Assembly (NCBI RefSeq): GCF_002878395.1
Contig: NC_061120.1
Coordinates: 94,510,116-94,574,115, forward strand
Origin: Capsicum annuum
Taxonomy: Eukaryota > Streptophyta > Magnoliopsida > Solanales > Solanaceae
Length of the DNA: 64,000 bases
Reading direction: 5' to 3'
Part shown: positions 23,236 through 34,235 of the stretch, in pieces
Position numbering within the stretch: position 1 is the stretch's first letter
Layout of the letters: the number at the start of each line of letters is the position of its first letter
The notes under the pieces: generated by a model
Database searches by the model: none
What the model saw: only the letters and a program-made list of their open reading frames with translations
What the model was told of the DNA's origin: nothing
Position numbers and translations under genes: made by a program

Positions 23236-23391
23236 GCAAAAAAGTGGTGTTGAATTCAGGTCTTTTCAACGGCAAAGGGATGCGAAGCAGTGGTGGAGAA
23301 GGTCTGTCTAATTTAGGACTTTTCAACTGCAAAGACGTTTCAACGCCATCTTCTAAGCTAGAAAAATCTGGTGATGGAAAACAAAAGAAGG
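23236..23391 (+). pseudogene. Exon-like fragment, unidentified
   Basis: An open frame from about 23244 reads VLNSGLFNGKGMRSSGGEG then LSNLGLFNCKDVSTPSSKLE and ends ...GDGKQKK just before GTGTGT, a possible splice donor (23392). A near-acceptor TTGAATTCAG at 23249-23258 precedes it; the same word occurs at 22739-22748. GLFNGKG/GLFNCKD is an internal repeat. I do not recognise the protein. It could be a second captured host exon or part of a transposon gene. Confidence 0.3.
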
Positions 23392-23802
23392 TGTGTCTAA
23401 TTATTTCTCTCATTATATATGCATTTTTAATTATCCGATGAAAATTTTAAAGATTTATTCGTATTAGCATTTGTATGTATACATATATATGGTAAATTTA
23501 CAGTGAAGTAGATTTTATATTGGTGATCTGGTGTGAACTTATCCCAAGTACACATTATATTTCTTAAGTGATTCGCATATAGGTAAAAAGTAGCCCAAAC
23601 ATTATTTGGACCTTTATGTTGACCCAGACCTTCTATGCCTCTTCTCATCTGTAACATGCTTAGTAATTGTTTTTCGTTCTAAATTATGTGACATAGTATA
23701 AATTGGTATGAGTTTAAGTTAAAAATTAAGATGTTTCAAGCTCTTTTAACAGAGATAAAAAAGAGGTGGAATATAAATGATTGTGTTAAAATTTTTTTAT
23801 TT

Positions 23803-24026
23803 AAGTTAATAATGTGGTTGACTAATAGGACTAACAAGTGCATTATTGTTCATTATTGTCAAGTTAATTTGTATTTAAGCTAGTAATGTGGTTGATCGGT
23901 AGGGCTAACAAGCGCTTTATTATTCATTACTGTCAAGTTAATTTGTATTTAAGTTTGTAATATGGTTGACTGGTAGAACTATGAAGTGCATTATTATTCA
24001 TTAATGTCAAGTTGTATTAAGTATTT
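23803..24026. repeat. Three 74 bp tandem repeats
   Basis: Units start at 23803, 23877 and 23951, each AAG(T/C)T...TAAT(G/A)TGGTTGA...AAGTGCATTATTRTTCATTA...GTCAAGTT. The third is the most diverged. They lie just before the 44 bp array. Confidence 0.88.
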
Positions 24027-24109
24027 CATTTCAATTTGTTTGTCTGATTTAACTTGAGACAGAGTTTAACAAAGTGAAGAACATTCTGAAATATTGTGAT
24101 CTTAAATTA

Positions 24110-24930
24110 AAACTGTATATAATGATCAAGTGTAGTGTTTTGAAATGTGTACTAGTGACTTTAAAATGATCAAATGTCGTCACTTGAGAAGTGGATTAGT
24201 GAATTAAAAATGGTTTAGTGTAGTTTCATGAAAGGTGAGCTTAAAAAGGGATAAGTATAATGATTTGAAATGTGAATTACTTATTTAAAAATGATTGTGT
24301 AATGATTGAAAATGTGTATTAGTGATTTGAAAATGGTTAAGTGTAGCGACTTGAAGTGTGAATTAGTTACTTGAAAATGGTCAAGTGTAGTCACTTGAAA
24401 TGTGTACTAGTGACTTGAAAATGGTTAAGTATAGTGACTTGAAAATGTTTAAGTATAGTGACTTGATATGTCAATTAGCTATCTGAAAATGGATTGAGTG
24501 TAGTGACTTGAAATGTGTACTAGTGACTTGAAAATGATTAAGTGTAGTTACTCGAAATTGCGAACTTGTAACTTGAAATGGTTAAGTGTAGTTACTAGAA
24601 ATTGTGAACTTGTGACCTGAAAATGATTATGTGTAGTCACTTGAAATGTGTACTAATAACTAGAAAATAATAAAGTATAATTACTTGAAAATGATTAAGT
24701 ATAGTGACTTGAAATGTGAATTAGTTAATTGAAAATAGTTAAGTGTAGTGATTTGAAATGTGTACTAGTGATTCGAAAATGTTTTAAATGTAGTGACTTG
24801 CAATGTGAAGTAGTTATTTTAAAATGGTTGCGTAGTGACTTGAAGTGTGTAGTAGTGTCCTGAAAATGGTCAAGTGTAGTTACTTGAAATGTGAATTAGT
24901 TACTTGAAAATGGTTAATTATAGTAACATA
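24110..24930. repeat. 44 bp minisatellite in CACTA interior
   Basis: The unit is close to AGTGACTTGAAATGTGTACT plus AGTGACTTGAAAATGGTTAAGTGT, two related halves that share AGTGACTTGAAA. About 18 imperfect units fill the interval. Units are irregular, with lengths and halves varying. There is no protein-coding frame through it. Confidence 0.88.
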
Positions 24931-25099
24931 AAATTATAATATCAACCCCACCCTTCTATTTCATGTTCAATTAATGTAAGTAAATAACAAAATTTTTATT
25001 GAAATAGATCTTTCTATTGTTGTCAATACTTTTTTTGTATTTGCCTTTTTCCTAGTGCAACTCTAATCTTGTCATTTGTTTTCTGTGTATTTTGTTGTA

Positions 25100-25296
25100 G
25101 CATCAAGCAATTTAGTACAAGCGTCCTCTTGTGGTGGAGAGGTCTTGCACTTTTGGAAGTTAAAGGATTTTTTAAATGATGAACACCTATCTCAAGAAGA
25201 CAACCAATAGGATGAAATGATGACGACTTTGACCACGTGAATGAAAGTGATTCTAATCTTGATAATGTTGATGAAAGTGATTCTGAACTTCATGGT
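25100..25296 (+). pseudogene. Last-exon-like fragment with acidic tail
   Basis: A good acceptor (TTTGTTGTAG, ending 25100) precedes an open stretch ASSNLVQASSCGGEVLHFWK...LSQEDNQ and a stop. With a frame change the end reads DDDFDHVNESDSNLDNVDESD, then SELHGW and a TAG at 25294. A VNESDSNLDN-type repeat is visible. I infer a decayed last exon of a CACTA gene because of its place next to the right subterminal repeats. I see no conserved transposase motif. Confidence 0.3.
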
Positions 25297-25529
25297 TGGT
25301 AGTTTTATTGAGGATTCAAGTTTGAAATATTTTGTTTTGGACCATTGAACAATCATACATTATTGATGTGGATGTTTTGAATTATGTTTTTTTGTTAGCT
25401 GTAATGACTTACATTAGACTTGTATTGGATGATGTTTTTGAGAATTATTGAAGGTTTTGAATAGATTTTTGATTAATTGTGAAATGTTTTTAGTAATTTA
25501 CGTGTGCATTATTACTTGGGAATTTTCAT

Positions 25530-25990
25530 GGGGATGTACACGCTAAATATTTACGAAAATTTTATTAAAAAAATTTGTTCTTGCGGATTTACTTGGGGCA
25601 TTTCATATGAATTTTCTTGCGAAATAGTTCGTGAGGAATACTTTGTGACTTTTTTCGTGAAAATCCCCAGCTAAAATTCCTTTTTTATGAAATTTTACCA
25701 AATAATTTATGCAAAATTTTTATAGTTAATTGCAAATAAATCCGCAAATAACGTACCTGCAGATTTATTTTTGCAGCTAAATTACCTAGGGATTTACTTG
25801 GAAATCTTTGTGGGGAGTAATTTATGATTTTTTTTCATGAAAATCCATAGGTAAAATCTTTTTTTTTTTAATAAAATTTTACCAAATAATTCATGCAAAA
25901 TTTTGAAAGTTAATCACAAATAAATCCGCAAATAACATACCTGCAGATTTATTTTTGCCGCTAAATTACCTGGGGATTTTATAAATCCAC
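25530..25990. repeat. CACTA right subterminal repeats
   Basis: Two units of about 180 bp begin at 25662 and 25841 (GAAAATCC...TAAAAT, TTTTACCAAATAAT, AATAAATCCGCAAATAACRTACCTGCAG, CTAAATTACCT). Their CCGCA/CTGCAG-containing words match those of the left end. The sequence resumes at 28411 after the nested LTR (TCCACAGGTAATCA...ATCCGCAAGTAAT). Confidence 0.75.
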
Positions 25991-26043
25991 AGGTAATTAT
26001 TACCTATGAAGGTATTTCCTTTAGATTCTAATTGGTAAGAAAA

Positions 26044-28405
26044 TATAATGCCCCAAAATCTCATCCCGAGACATCGCACGGTGCTTAAGGCTACAAGTAG
26101 CCCTAAGCTAACCCTCTGAGCCTAGTACTTCTTCTATCACTTATGTTAAGATAGTCTAGCCAAGAATAAATGTTGTGTCATATCGAAAATAAAACAAATA
26201 AATGATAGATACTGTCTGGGAAAAAATACCAATAGTATTTAAACAAACTCGTAGTCCGACAAACCTCTACAACTAATAAAGAACTAGAGAGCCATTGGGA
26301 CAGACCCCCAACTGACTCAAAGTGAATTGAAAATGTTAGTCTGTATACTAAATGAAAATTGAAAATCTAAAGAAGTAGGTCCTCGAATCATGAGGACTCA
26401 CCACTGTGGAAGTGTAGATAAAGATGCTCAGACTACTCACACTGTGGATACTGAGCACCTAAACCTACATTATGAGATAATGTAGCACACATACGTATAT
26501 GTAGATCAGTACTTCTAGGATGTACTGAGCATATGGGGTGCAATGCAATAAGTAAACAATATCATCAACTTTGAAGAAAACATGCATGCCGATATAAATT
26601 TCTTACACAGCTTGAGGAAAAACTGAAATCTGAATCTCATAAATCATTTATAAAGAAGTATATAGTACAAATTTCATAAGTCATTATATTTACTTGTAAA
26701 ATCTTTATTCTCCATCTTGTTCTCAAAACTTTCTAAGAAAGAGGAATCTTAAAACAATAGCTTTCAAATCTTATACTTTTATCTTATGGAGAATAATGGA
26801 CTTCTTTAAAACTTAGAGATTATAGGACTTTAAGACTTAGAGACTTTGGGCTTGGGAGTTTCTTCTAACCGACATAAACCATGTCAGCTGACATGGAGTC
26901 CAACGTCTTGCCCATGATGGGGAGAGATACTCTATCCTTTCTATCAAAATAGAACCTTTAACTTTAGTGACTACTATATTAACCCACTTGGAGAAATTCA
27001 GAAACCTACTGTGGCTCGTAGTTCTGGGGAATGAGACCTCGGAATCATACCCACTCAGTGCTAAATAATACTCCCATACTTGTTGCTCAGAACTTTTAGA
27101 AAATCCACCTTAAAACAGCATAAAGTTTTATAGTTAAAACTGATTATGCTTCTCTTTGCTTTATATAACTACTTGAATAAATAATGTGGATTCCTATCTT
27201 AGCTTGGTTCAAATGATCAAAATTCCTCGTCAAAAATGAAAATAGCTATTCATGGGATTTTTAAATCATGATCATTCTTGAAGTTCAACATACATACTAG
27301 GGATTAATGGCCCATGCTTCAATTTCATATCAAACACCATAAAAATTCATACTTTACAACACAATTATTCATAATTCGACTTAAAATCTGAAAATTTCAT
27401 CAATAGGCGTAGAAATATAAATAAAATCATGTAATTCAACTCTCAATCCATGGAAAATATTATAATGTTGCAAATAATGGTAATGGGTATAAACCCTAAC
27501 TTGATTTTCATGGAAATCATAGTAAAATTCAGAAATTTATAACTTAAAGAAAGTTTTTGGGCACAAGAATGCAGGGATTGTTCTTGTTCAAACCCCACAT
27601 ACCGTAGATTGATAGACTTGGATGAACAACTTGCGTTCGAGATATTATTGGAACTCTTGAATGAGGGTTCTTGGAATTCCTGCACTAAGAACTTGGAATC
27701 TTGACTCAATTGGGAGAATTGGTGGAGAAATCTTGAGTTTCTTGAAGGAGAAGTATGATGAACTAGGGTTTTTGTTTTGAAGAGAATGAGGATTAGGGCA
27801 TAAAGTGCTTTGTTATGTGATTGACTTTATGTTTTTGGACGGATTGGGAGTAGGGTAATTGACCAAAATACCCCCCTTTAACTCTTAACAAACTGGAAAA
27901 ATAAATATTTGCGAGCTGAGTGGCCACCGCGATGCGACACTATTATGGTGGCTCACTGAAAATCGACCACTGTGAGCTAGCCAGACTCTGCGATGTAGAG
28001 ACATCGCGCTGCCCCTTTGGAAATGCCATTTTGGCACCTGGCGCGAGGCGTCGTTATCGCGTTAAGCTTCTGGAAAGTGACAAATGGGAAATTGGGGTCC
28101 TCCGCCATATGCCACCATTACAAAGTCCCACTAGAATTTGACAATTGTTAAATAAACCCTCTCCGCGACGCGTTAAACACCATAATGATGGTGTTTTACG
28201 ACTAAAACTTAAATTAGCCATAACTTCTTGCCCGGCTATTGGATTTAGGCGAATCTTATATCGTTGGAAAGCTAATTCAATTTACCACACGATAAAAAGT
28301 CAAAATTAGGAAAATTCTATATGATTTACACATTACTCACTTTGGAAGTCATCCCTTAATCTTCTAGAGACAAAATTAGGCTTGAAGAAAGTTCGGGGTA
28401 TCATA
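26044..28405 (-). repeat. Solo gypsy LTR, 2362 bp, nested in CACTA
   Basis: GAAAA flanks it on both sides (26039-26043 and 28406-28410), a 5 bp target duplication. Its ends TATAATGCCCC and GGGGTATCATA are inverted repeats of one another. Minus orientation follows from comparison with the LTR pieces at 59103 (TGTAATACCCC start) and 62040-62119. No internal region is present, so the element was removed by LTR-LTR recombination. Frames such as 27443-27709 and 27920-28141 are inside LTR and not genes. A CGCGATGCGACACTATT-type GC patch lies at 27925-28090. Confidence 0.88.
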
Positions 28406-28497
28406 GAAAATCCACAGGTAATCAAATTACTTGGAGATTTTACCACATTATCCCTATGAAAATCCGCAAGTAATAAGCACTTTTACTGTAGTGGGGA

Positions 28498-30149
28498 AAG
28501 CCAAATATTGATCCCATAGGGACTTGTATTAAACAACTATCCAATTCTAGTTTAACAAATTGAGGAGAGTAGTAAATAAAGTTTTAGAGTTGTAAACTAA
28601 AATTGAACTAAACTAATGTGGGAAAGTAATGACTTAGGAAAATCAATGGATAGAAGCCTAGGGTTAAGGATTATGAACAATCATACTATGTTTTTGAACT
28701 TCATTCATTAGATCTTTTATCTTGGTTGTTGATTCGTTAGGTTAATCGCATGATCATGGTCTCTCGACCTCTAACCGTTTACCTAACTTGGACATTATAA
28801 CTACATCATTGAGCAGAGATGTAATAATCCAATAGAATGATTTAAAGCTATCATCCTACATGTGATCAAAGTAAGTCTTATAGGTACATCCCTGTCCTAG
28901 AGGCTAATTCAAAATCCTTAGTTTATAAAAGACTATGAACCTTACGTTGCTTATCCTCGTGTTCTATCTTCCAATTTCCCCTCCCAATATCACAAGGTTA
29001 ACAATGAATATATTCTAAGGGTACCTAATCCTTAAAATAGTTAAAACAAGGATAAACAAATGGCCATAATGATAAGCAATTCAACAAACTTAATTCAAAA
29101 TAAAAGTATTTATGATCTTGGACTTAACCCTGGAAAGAGGGCATTTAGCCGCTAATCGATATAACCGTAATCAACATAACTAAATACAAGTTATAATCTA
29201 TTAAAAAGCTAAAGTTAAGAAAATAAAACCCTAAAGAACGTGTAGAGCAGCCTCCAATTGTATCCAAGGACGTCAAAAAGTATCCAAAAGATTTGTACAT
29301 TGTATTAAATTTATAATGGACCAATCACAATCCATGTAGGAGAAGGATTTATATTGTAATTGACCTATGAATTGAATCATGCGACGTATGGTGTGGAGTA
29401 CTAAAATGGAGGGTGCAGAGCATGCTCCATTGCACCAAAGTGAAGGGTGCGACGCATGCTATGTAGTATGGTGCCACTGGAATTTTCTTCAAAATACTTT
29501 CTAAGGTATGGAGGTACTGAAATGGGCAACGAGACACAGGCAAATCATGCGCACACACTGGAAATTGCATCTAAAATTTTGGTTAAGTCTTTATCATCCC
29601 ATCTTTTATCCCTTGTATCGTGGTGTATTTCCAATGGATTTCTAGCCTTTATACCATCATTATATCACTGTATTCATCTCACAAAGCTTTCTACATAATC
29701 ACATACCATGAATTAGATATCATAACAACACCATATCCTCAACGCTGAATCAAAAACAAGCGTTAAGACTAGGGTATTTTCCATGATCTTCAACTTTATG
29801 TTTCGACTCTTGACTTACTCAAATTAAAACTAATACATTACCAACAAGTTCTTCCATATATAAATACAGTTTAAAGCCATATGGAACTCATTAAACACCA
29901 TAGAATCCATCGAAACCAATTAGAAACATACCTAGCTCAAGCTAGTAAAGCTAGTTTTTGCTATTGAACTCAACATGACACAATTAAGTACAAACTTATT
30001 TTAAAAACACTTTGAACATTGTAGTCATGTCCTTGAACACTTATATGCACATTTATCTCATTATGAACCCATATAGGACAAGAATCATCCTCAAAACAAG
30101 GCTAAAAAGACTAGAAAAGTGACACTAGAATGCATAAATACACCTAACA
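28498..30149 (-). repeat. Minus-strand LTR, main part right of CACTA
   Basis: On the minus strand it starts TGTTAGGTGTATTTATGC at 30149, closely like the Athila LTR start TGTTGGGCGTATTTATAC at 11233. At 28500 it reads GCCAAATATTGATCCCATAGGGAC, the block near an LTR 3' end, and joins to 16588 across the CACTA element. No gene is present; the frames at 29349-29570 and 29447-29698 are LTR translations. Confidence 0.65.
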
Positions 30150-30269
30150 TCACATGCCCTCAACCCTAACAATGAGAATGGCAATGTTAATGATAATGTA
30201 AATATCTTTATTCTTATCCATGAACAGAAACAAATAACCTTTTCACCACCAATGTTAGATGAATTGAGC
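30150..30269 (-). other. Remnant of internal region or PPT of the split LTR's element
   Basis: On the minus strand TTAGGGTTGAGGGCATGTGA precedes the LTR start at 30149, the position of a PPT. This implies that the LTR was a 3' LTR, and the rest of that element is missing. Confidence 0.45.
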
Positions 30270-32011
30270 CGATCCATTTAACTCTACACAGGAAAAATAG
30301 AAGTATCTCAGGTGCCTGCATTGCGTAGGGATACAACATTCAGAGACGGTTAGTGGGTTGAGCACTAAGAGTAACTCAGGGATAGGAGATAAAATAGAGC
30401 CAAGTCAAATCCAATTCACAACCATATGAACATCATCATATACATACATAAATGATATGTCGGGAAAGGGATCAAAGTTTAGCATGCACTTTAAAACTTT
30501 GTCTAGGATTGTGTATCTCAATCGTCATAATATAAGAAGGCACTCACGGGCTATATAGGTCCAGCTCTCCCCTAGATGGAAGGGACCTAGTGTATGTAAC
30601 TACACAAAATAGAGTATATACATATGCACCATGAAGGACTCAAACCTCCCGGCATATCAAGTTGACTTAAGAACACATCATATAATATAATGTAGGGGAC
30701 TTGAACCTCCCAATCATATATAAGGGGGACTCGAACCACCTAGTCATTTAGACTCCACATCAACAACCGCAATTTCTAATATTAATCCCTCGGGACCACT
30801 AATTTCATGAATAAGCTACACAATCATCATTAAAGCCTAATTAAATTATTTATCACACATTTCCATTCATTGAGCCATAGTACACATTTAGGCATACACT
30901 ATTGGTGTCTCCATACCAACTACACTTCCAAGGTAATATCATAATGCCATCATAATTCCATTAACTTGGTAAAATGACTCCCTTTGTTCATTAAATCAAA
31001 TCACCATGTTTTAATAACCTCTTTATATCACGAGATAGTTTCAAACATAATTTAGTGCAATTTTACTCGTACTCAATACCACTTTCACAAATTTGGGTTG
31101 GGGTTATTGCCAATTCAATTATAAATATTCACAAAATTTGGGGAATTCAAAATCTCCTAGTTTATTCACCATACCCTATATCAAATTTGTTTCAAAGACA
31201 ATATTTAAAACATAACCAATGGATATACAAACAGGAAACATCCCATAAACATCAATCATTCAAAACCCTCAACCCATGTTCAAACACCAACATCAAAACC
31301 ATACGAACAATACTTTAAAATATAGAACTTTAAAAAAGTAACAAATGGGGAAGAGTAACATGCCTAAAAGATTCTCAATTATGGAACAGAAAACCTGAAT
31401 TAACCCCTAGATACTCAACCTTGAGAAAAACTTAGTTTGTTTTGCTTGAAGGAACTTGAGAGAGTAAAGAAGGTTTTTGTTTTGTATAAGTGTTAAAATA
31501 ATGCCCTGAGGATGCCTTATGGGCGTGGGGTCTATGTGTATAAAGAGATTAATGTCCAAAGTTACCTCAATCTTAAAAACTAAAAAATTGTTGCCAGTGA
31601 CTATGAGTCACACGATGGCTCATAAAAAATCGTTATGACTCATTACCATGAGTTGTAGCTAAGACAGTGTCTTCGAGCATACATACTGGTGACCCTATGA
31701 CTTACATCATACAACCCATATCGTGACCCTACGACTTATAGGGTCCAAGTAGTATCCAACAAAGCAACACTTGGAACATATGCTAGTGTCAGAATGGTTG
31801 GGGCATCATGACTCGTAATGAGTCCATGCGACTCATGTTGTGAGCCACAAGTACTCAGAGTAGAAAACATAGCTACACGCAATAGTTAGGCTATGATATA
31901 GGTCCTTACGACTAATCAAGACTCTTTATTACTCATAAAAAGGGATTTGTTGTTAGGACAGAGTGGATAAAATTTTTGAAATTTCAAGGACCGAAAATCA
32001 GGGGTGTTACA
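30270..32011 (-). repeat. Gypsy 3' LTR (minus), truncated
   Basis: It starts on the minus strand with TGTAACACCCCTGATTTTCGG at 32011, next to a purine tract. It contains words shared with the E1/E2 LTRs (rows of GGGACTYRAACC at 30640-30740, ATGAGTC/GACTCAT blocks at 31600-31900). The lower boundary is blurred and has no terminal CA partner, so it is truncated. No gene is present. Confidence 0.68.
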
Positions 32012-34235
32012 TCCCCCCCCAAGGATCATTCATCCTCGAATGATGGGATAAGGAACTTATTAGCATGATTTAACTCAGAGACAAAACCACACTTGCCTTT
32101 AACTATGTTAGAAAACAAAGATATTAAGGAATTCAAAAAATTCTTTAACAAAGTTAAAAAAACAAAGACGCTAAGGAATACACATACTACATGCACGTCT
32201 ATTTAAAAAGGGAAACAAGAATGGGTACTTGGACTTCATTTCATCTTAAGATTCCCAAGTAGGTTCTTCAAAATTCTAGTTCCTCCGTAGAACCTTTATC
32301 GAAGCCACATCCATCGCACGCAATCGACGAACATACCGATCAAAAATTTCACTCGGGATATCCTCATAGGATAAGGAATCCTAGACACTCAATCTATCCA
32401 ATGGAACAACCAAGGAAGGATCACCCAAGAATTTCCTCAACATAGAAACATGAAATACTGGATGAATAGAATGCAATCTCAAAGGAAATTCTAACTCATA
32501 TGACACATTGCCCACTCTTCTAAAAATACGATATGGACCAACATACTAGGGACCGAGTTTACCCTTCTTTCCAAACCGCATCACTCCCTTAATAGGAGAG
32601 ACCTTAAAGAATACCAAATCATCCATGTAAAACTCCAAGTCTCTTCATCTTACCTACACATTGGACTTTTGGTGACTTTTGGCAGTATTAAGCCAATCCT
32701 GAATGACCTTCACCTTTTCCATAGCTTGGTGAACCAAGTTATGACCATAAAACTCATTCTCGCCAACCTCGAACTACCAAATGGGAGACCTACTTCCCTT
32801 GCCATATAAAGTTTCAAATAGAGCCATGCTAACACTCAAGTGATAGCTATTATTATATGCAAACTCTATGAGAGGCCGATGGTTAACACAACAACCACCA
32901 AAATCAATCACACAAGACCTCATCATATCTACTAAAGTTTGTATCATCCTCTTCACTTGTCAATCTATTTGTGGGTGGAAAAAGGTGCAAAGGTTTACCT
33001 TAGTCCCCAAACCTCTCTAAAAAGAACTCTAAAAGTGACATAAGAAATGAGTACCTCGATAAGATATGATGGAAACTAGAGAAACATTCAACTTCATGAT
33101 CTCCTTAATGAAGTACTTAGCATAATATTCCATCAAATAATTATTCCTCACTTTCAAGAAGTGATCGAACTTTGTCATCTAATCTATGATGACCAAAATT
33201 GAATCAAACTAATGACATAAGACTAGTACAAATTTCCATATTAATCACATCCTATTTCCTGACGGGAAATTCAATATCTTGAGACAAACTGCCAGGCCTC
33301 AATTTCTAAACCATCACTTGTTGGCAAACTAAAAACATAGACACAAATTTTCCACATTCCTCTTCGAGTTAGTCCACCCATAAATTTCTCTAAGTCATGA
33401 TAGATCTTTATCAAACCAGGAGAAATGGTGTACCTTGACTCATAAGCTTCAGCTAAAATAGTCTTTTGCATCCCATTAATATCTGACACATAACCTACCT
33501 TGGTACCTTAAGATACTATCACCGCCAATCTCAAAAGCCATCACCTTTTAGTGACCCATGTCATTCTTGCTTCGCATCAAGATAGAATCCTAACCTGCTT
33601 CTCCTTTACCTCAACACCAAGAGATAAATTCTCCACCTTTTGCACAACCACACCGCTATTCTTAAAATTGAAGAGCTGAACTCTAAGATTAGCAAAATGG
33701 TAAATATCCTTCAGTATTCCTCATTTTTTCTCTTCTATATGAGATAAGGTTCCCATAGACAACCTGGTAAGAGTATCAGCAACCACATTATCTTTACCAG
33801 GGTGGTAATAGAGACTCATGTCATAGTTCTTGAGTATCTCAAGATATCTTTTTTGCTTAAGATTTAACTCTTTTTGGGTGAACACATACTGCAAGCCCTT
33901 ATGGTTTGAGAAAATGTCAACATGGACCCCATACAAATAGTGATGCCAAATATTCAAAGCAAAGACCACAACCAACAAATCCAAATCATGAGTCAGATTG
34001 TTCTTCTCATGCACCCTTAACTGCTCAGTAGCATATGCAACTAATTTACCATGCTGCATCAACACACAACCCTGTTCTACCTAGGACGCAACACTATAAA
34101 CAACAAACCCATTACTACCCTCGGGTAGAGTCAAAACTAGATCCAAAGTTAACTTATCCTTCAACTGCTCGAAACTACCCTCACAAGCATCAGACGACTA
34201 AAAGCTTACTTTTTTCTGAGTTAACTTAGTCAATG
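32012..34235 (-). pseudogene. Minus-strand gypsy pol remnant, copy A
   Basis: From right to left on the minus strand: end of RT (TLTKLTQKKVSF, 34235), RNase H (33721-34065: VLMQHGKLVAYATEQLRVHE, VDIFSNHKGLQYVFTQKELN, YYHPGKDNVVADTLTRLS), integrase (33000-33500), the integrase C-terminal part (32774-32956: IEFAYNNSYHLSVSMALFE), a chromodomain-like end (32240-32420) and the PPT (CCTTGGGGGGGGA at 32014-32027). gag, protease and most of RT are absent. Many stops. Confidence 0.78.

Larger units (their letters stand above)
16589..28497. mobile_element. Large non-autonomous CACTA transposon
   Basis: The left end AACTACTAGAAAACT (16589) differs from the canonical CACTACTAGAAAA start by one base (C to A). 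The right end TTTTACTGTAGTG (28481-28493) is the reverse complement of CACTACAGTAAAA. Subterminal repeats built on CCTGCGGATTTACC-like words fill both ends (16620-17720 and 25530-25990, 28411-28480), as is typical of CACTA elements. AAG occurs on both sides (16586-16588, 28498-28500) and can be the 3 bp target duplication if four bases (GGGA) follow the right terminus. Without the nested solo LTR it is about 9.5 kb. I find no transposase ORF, so it could only have moved with help. It carries a captured host gene copy. Confidence 0.72.

Noticed and set aside
24110..24930. Regular 44 bp repeats that resemble a CRISPR array
   Set aside because: The units are contiguous and imperfect without unique spacers, and the context is a plant transposon.
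27920..28141. 73-codon frame with higher GC content
   Set aside because: It lies in the GC patch of the solo LTR, and the counterpart at 59450-59700 has no open frame.
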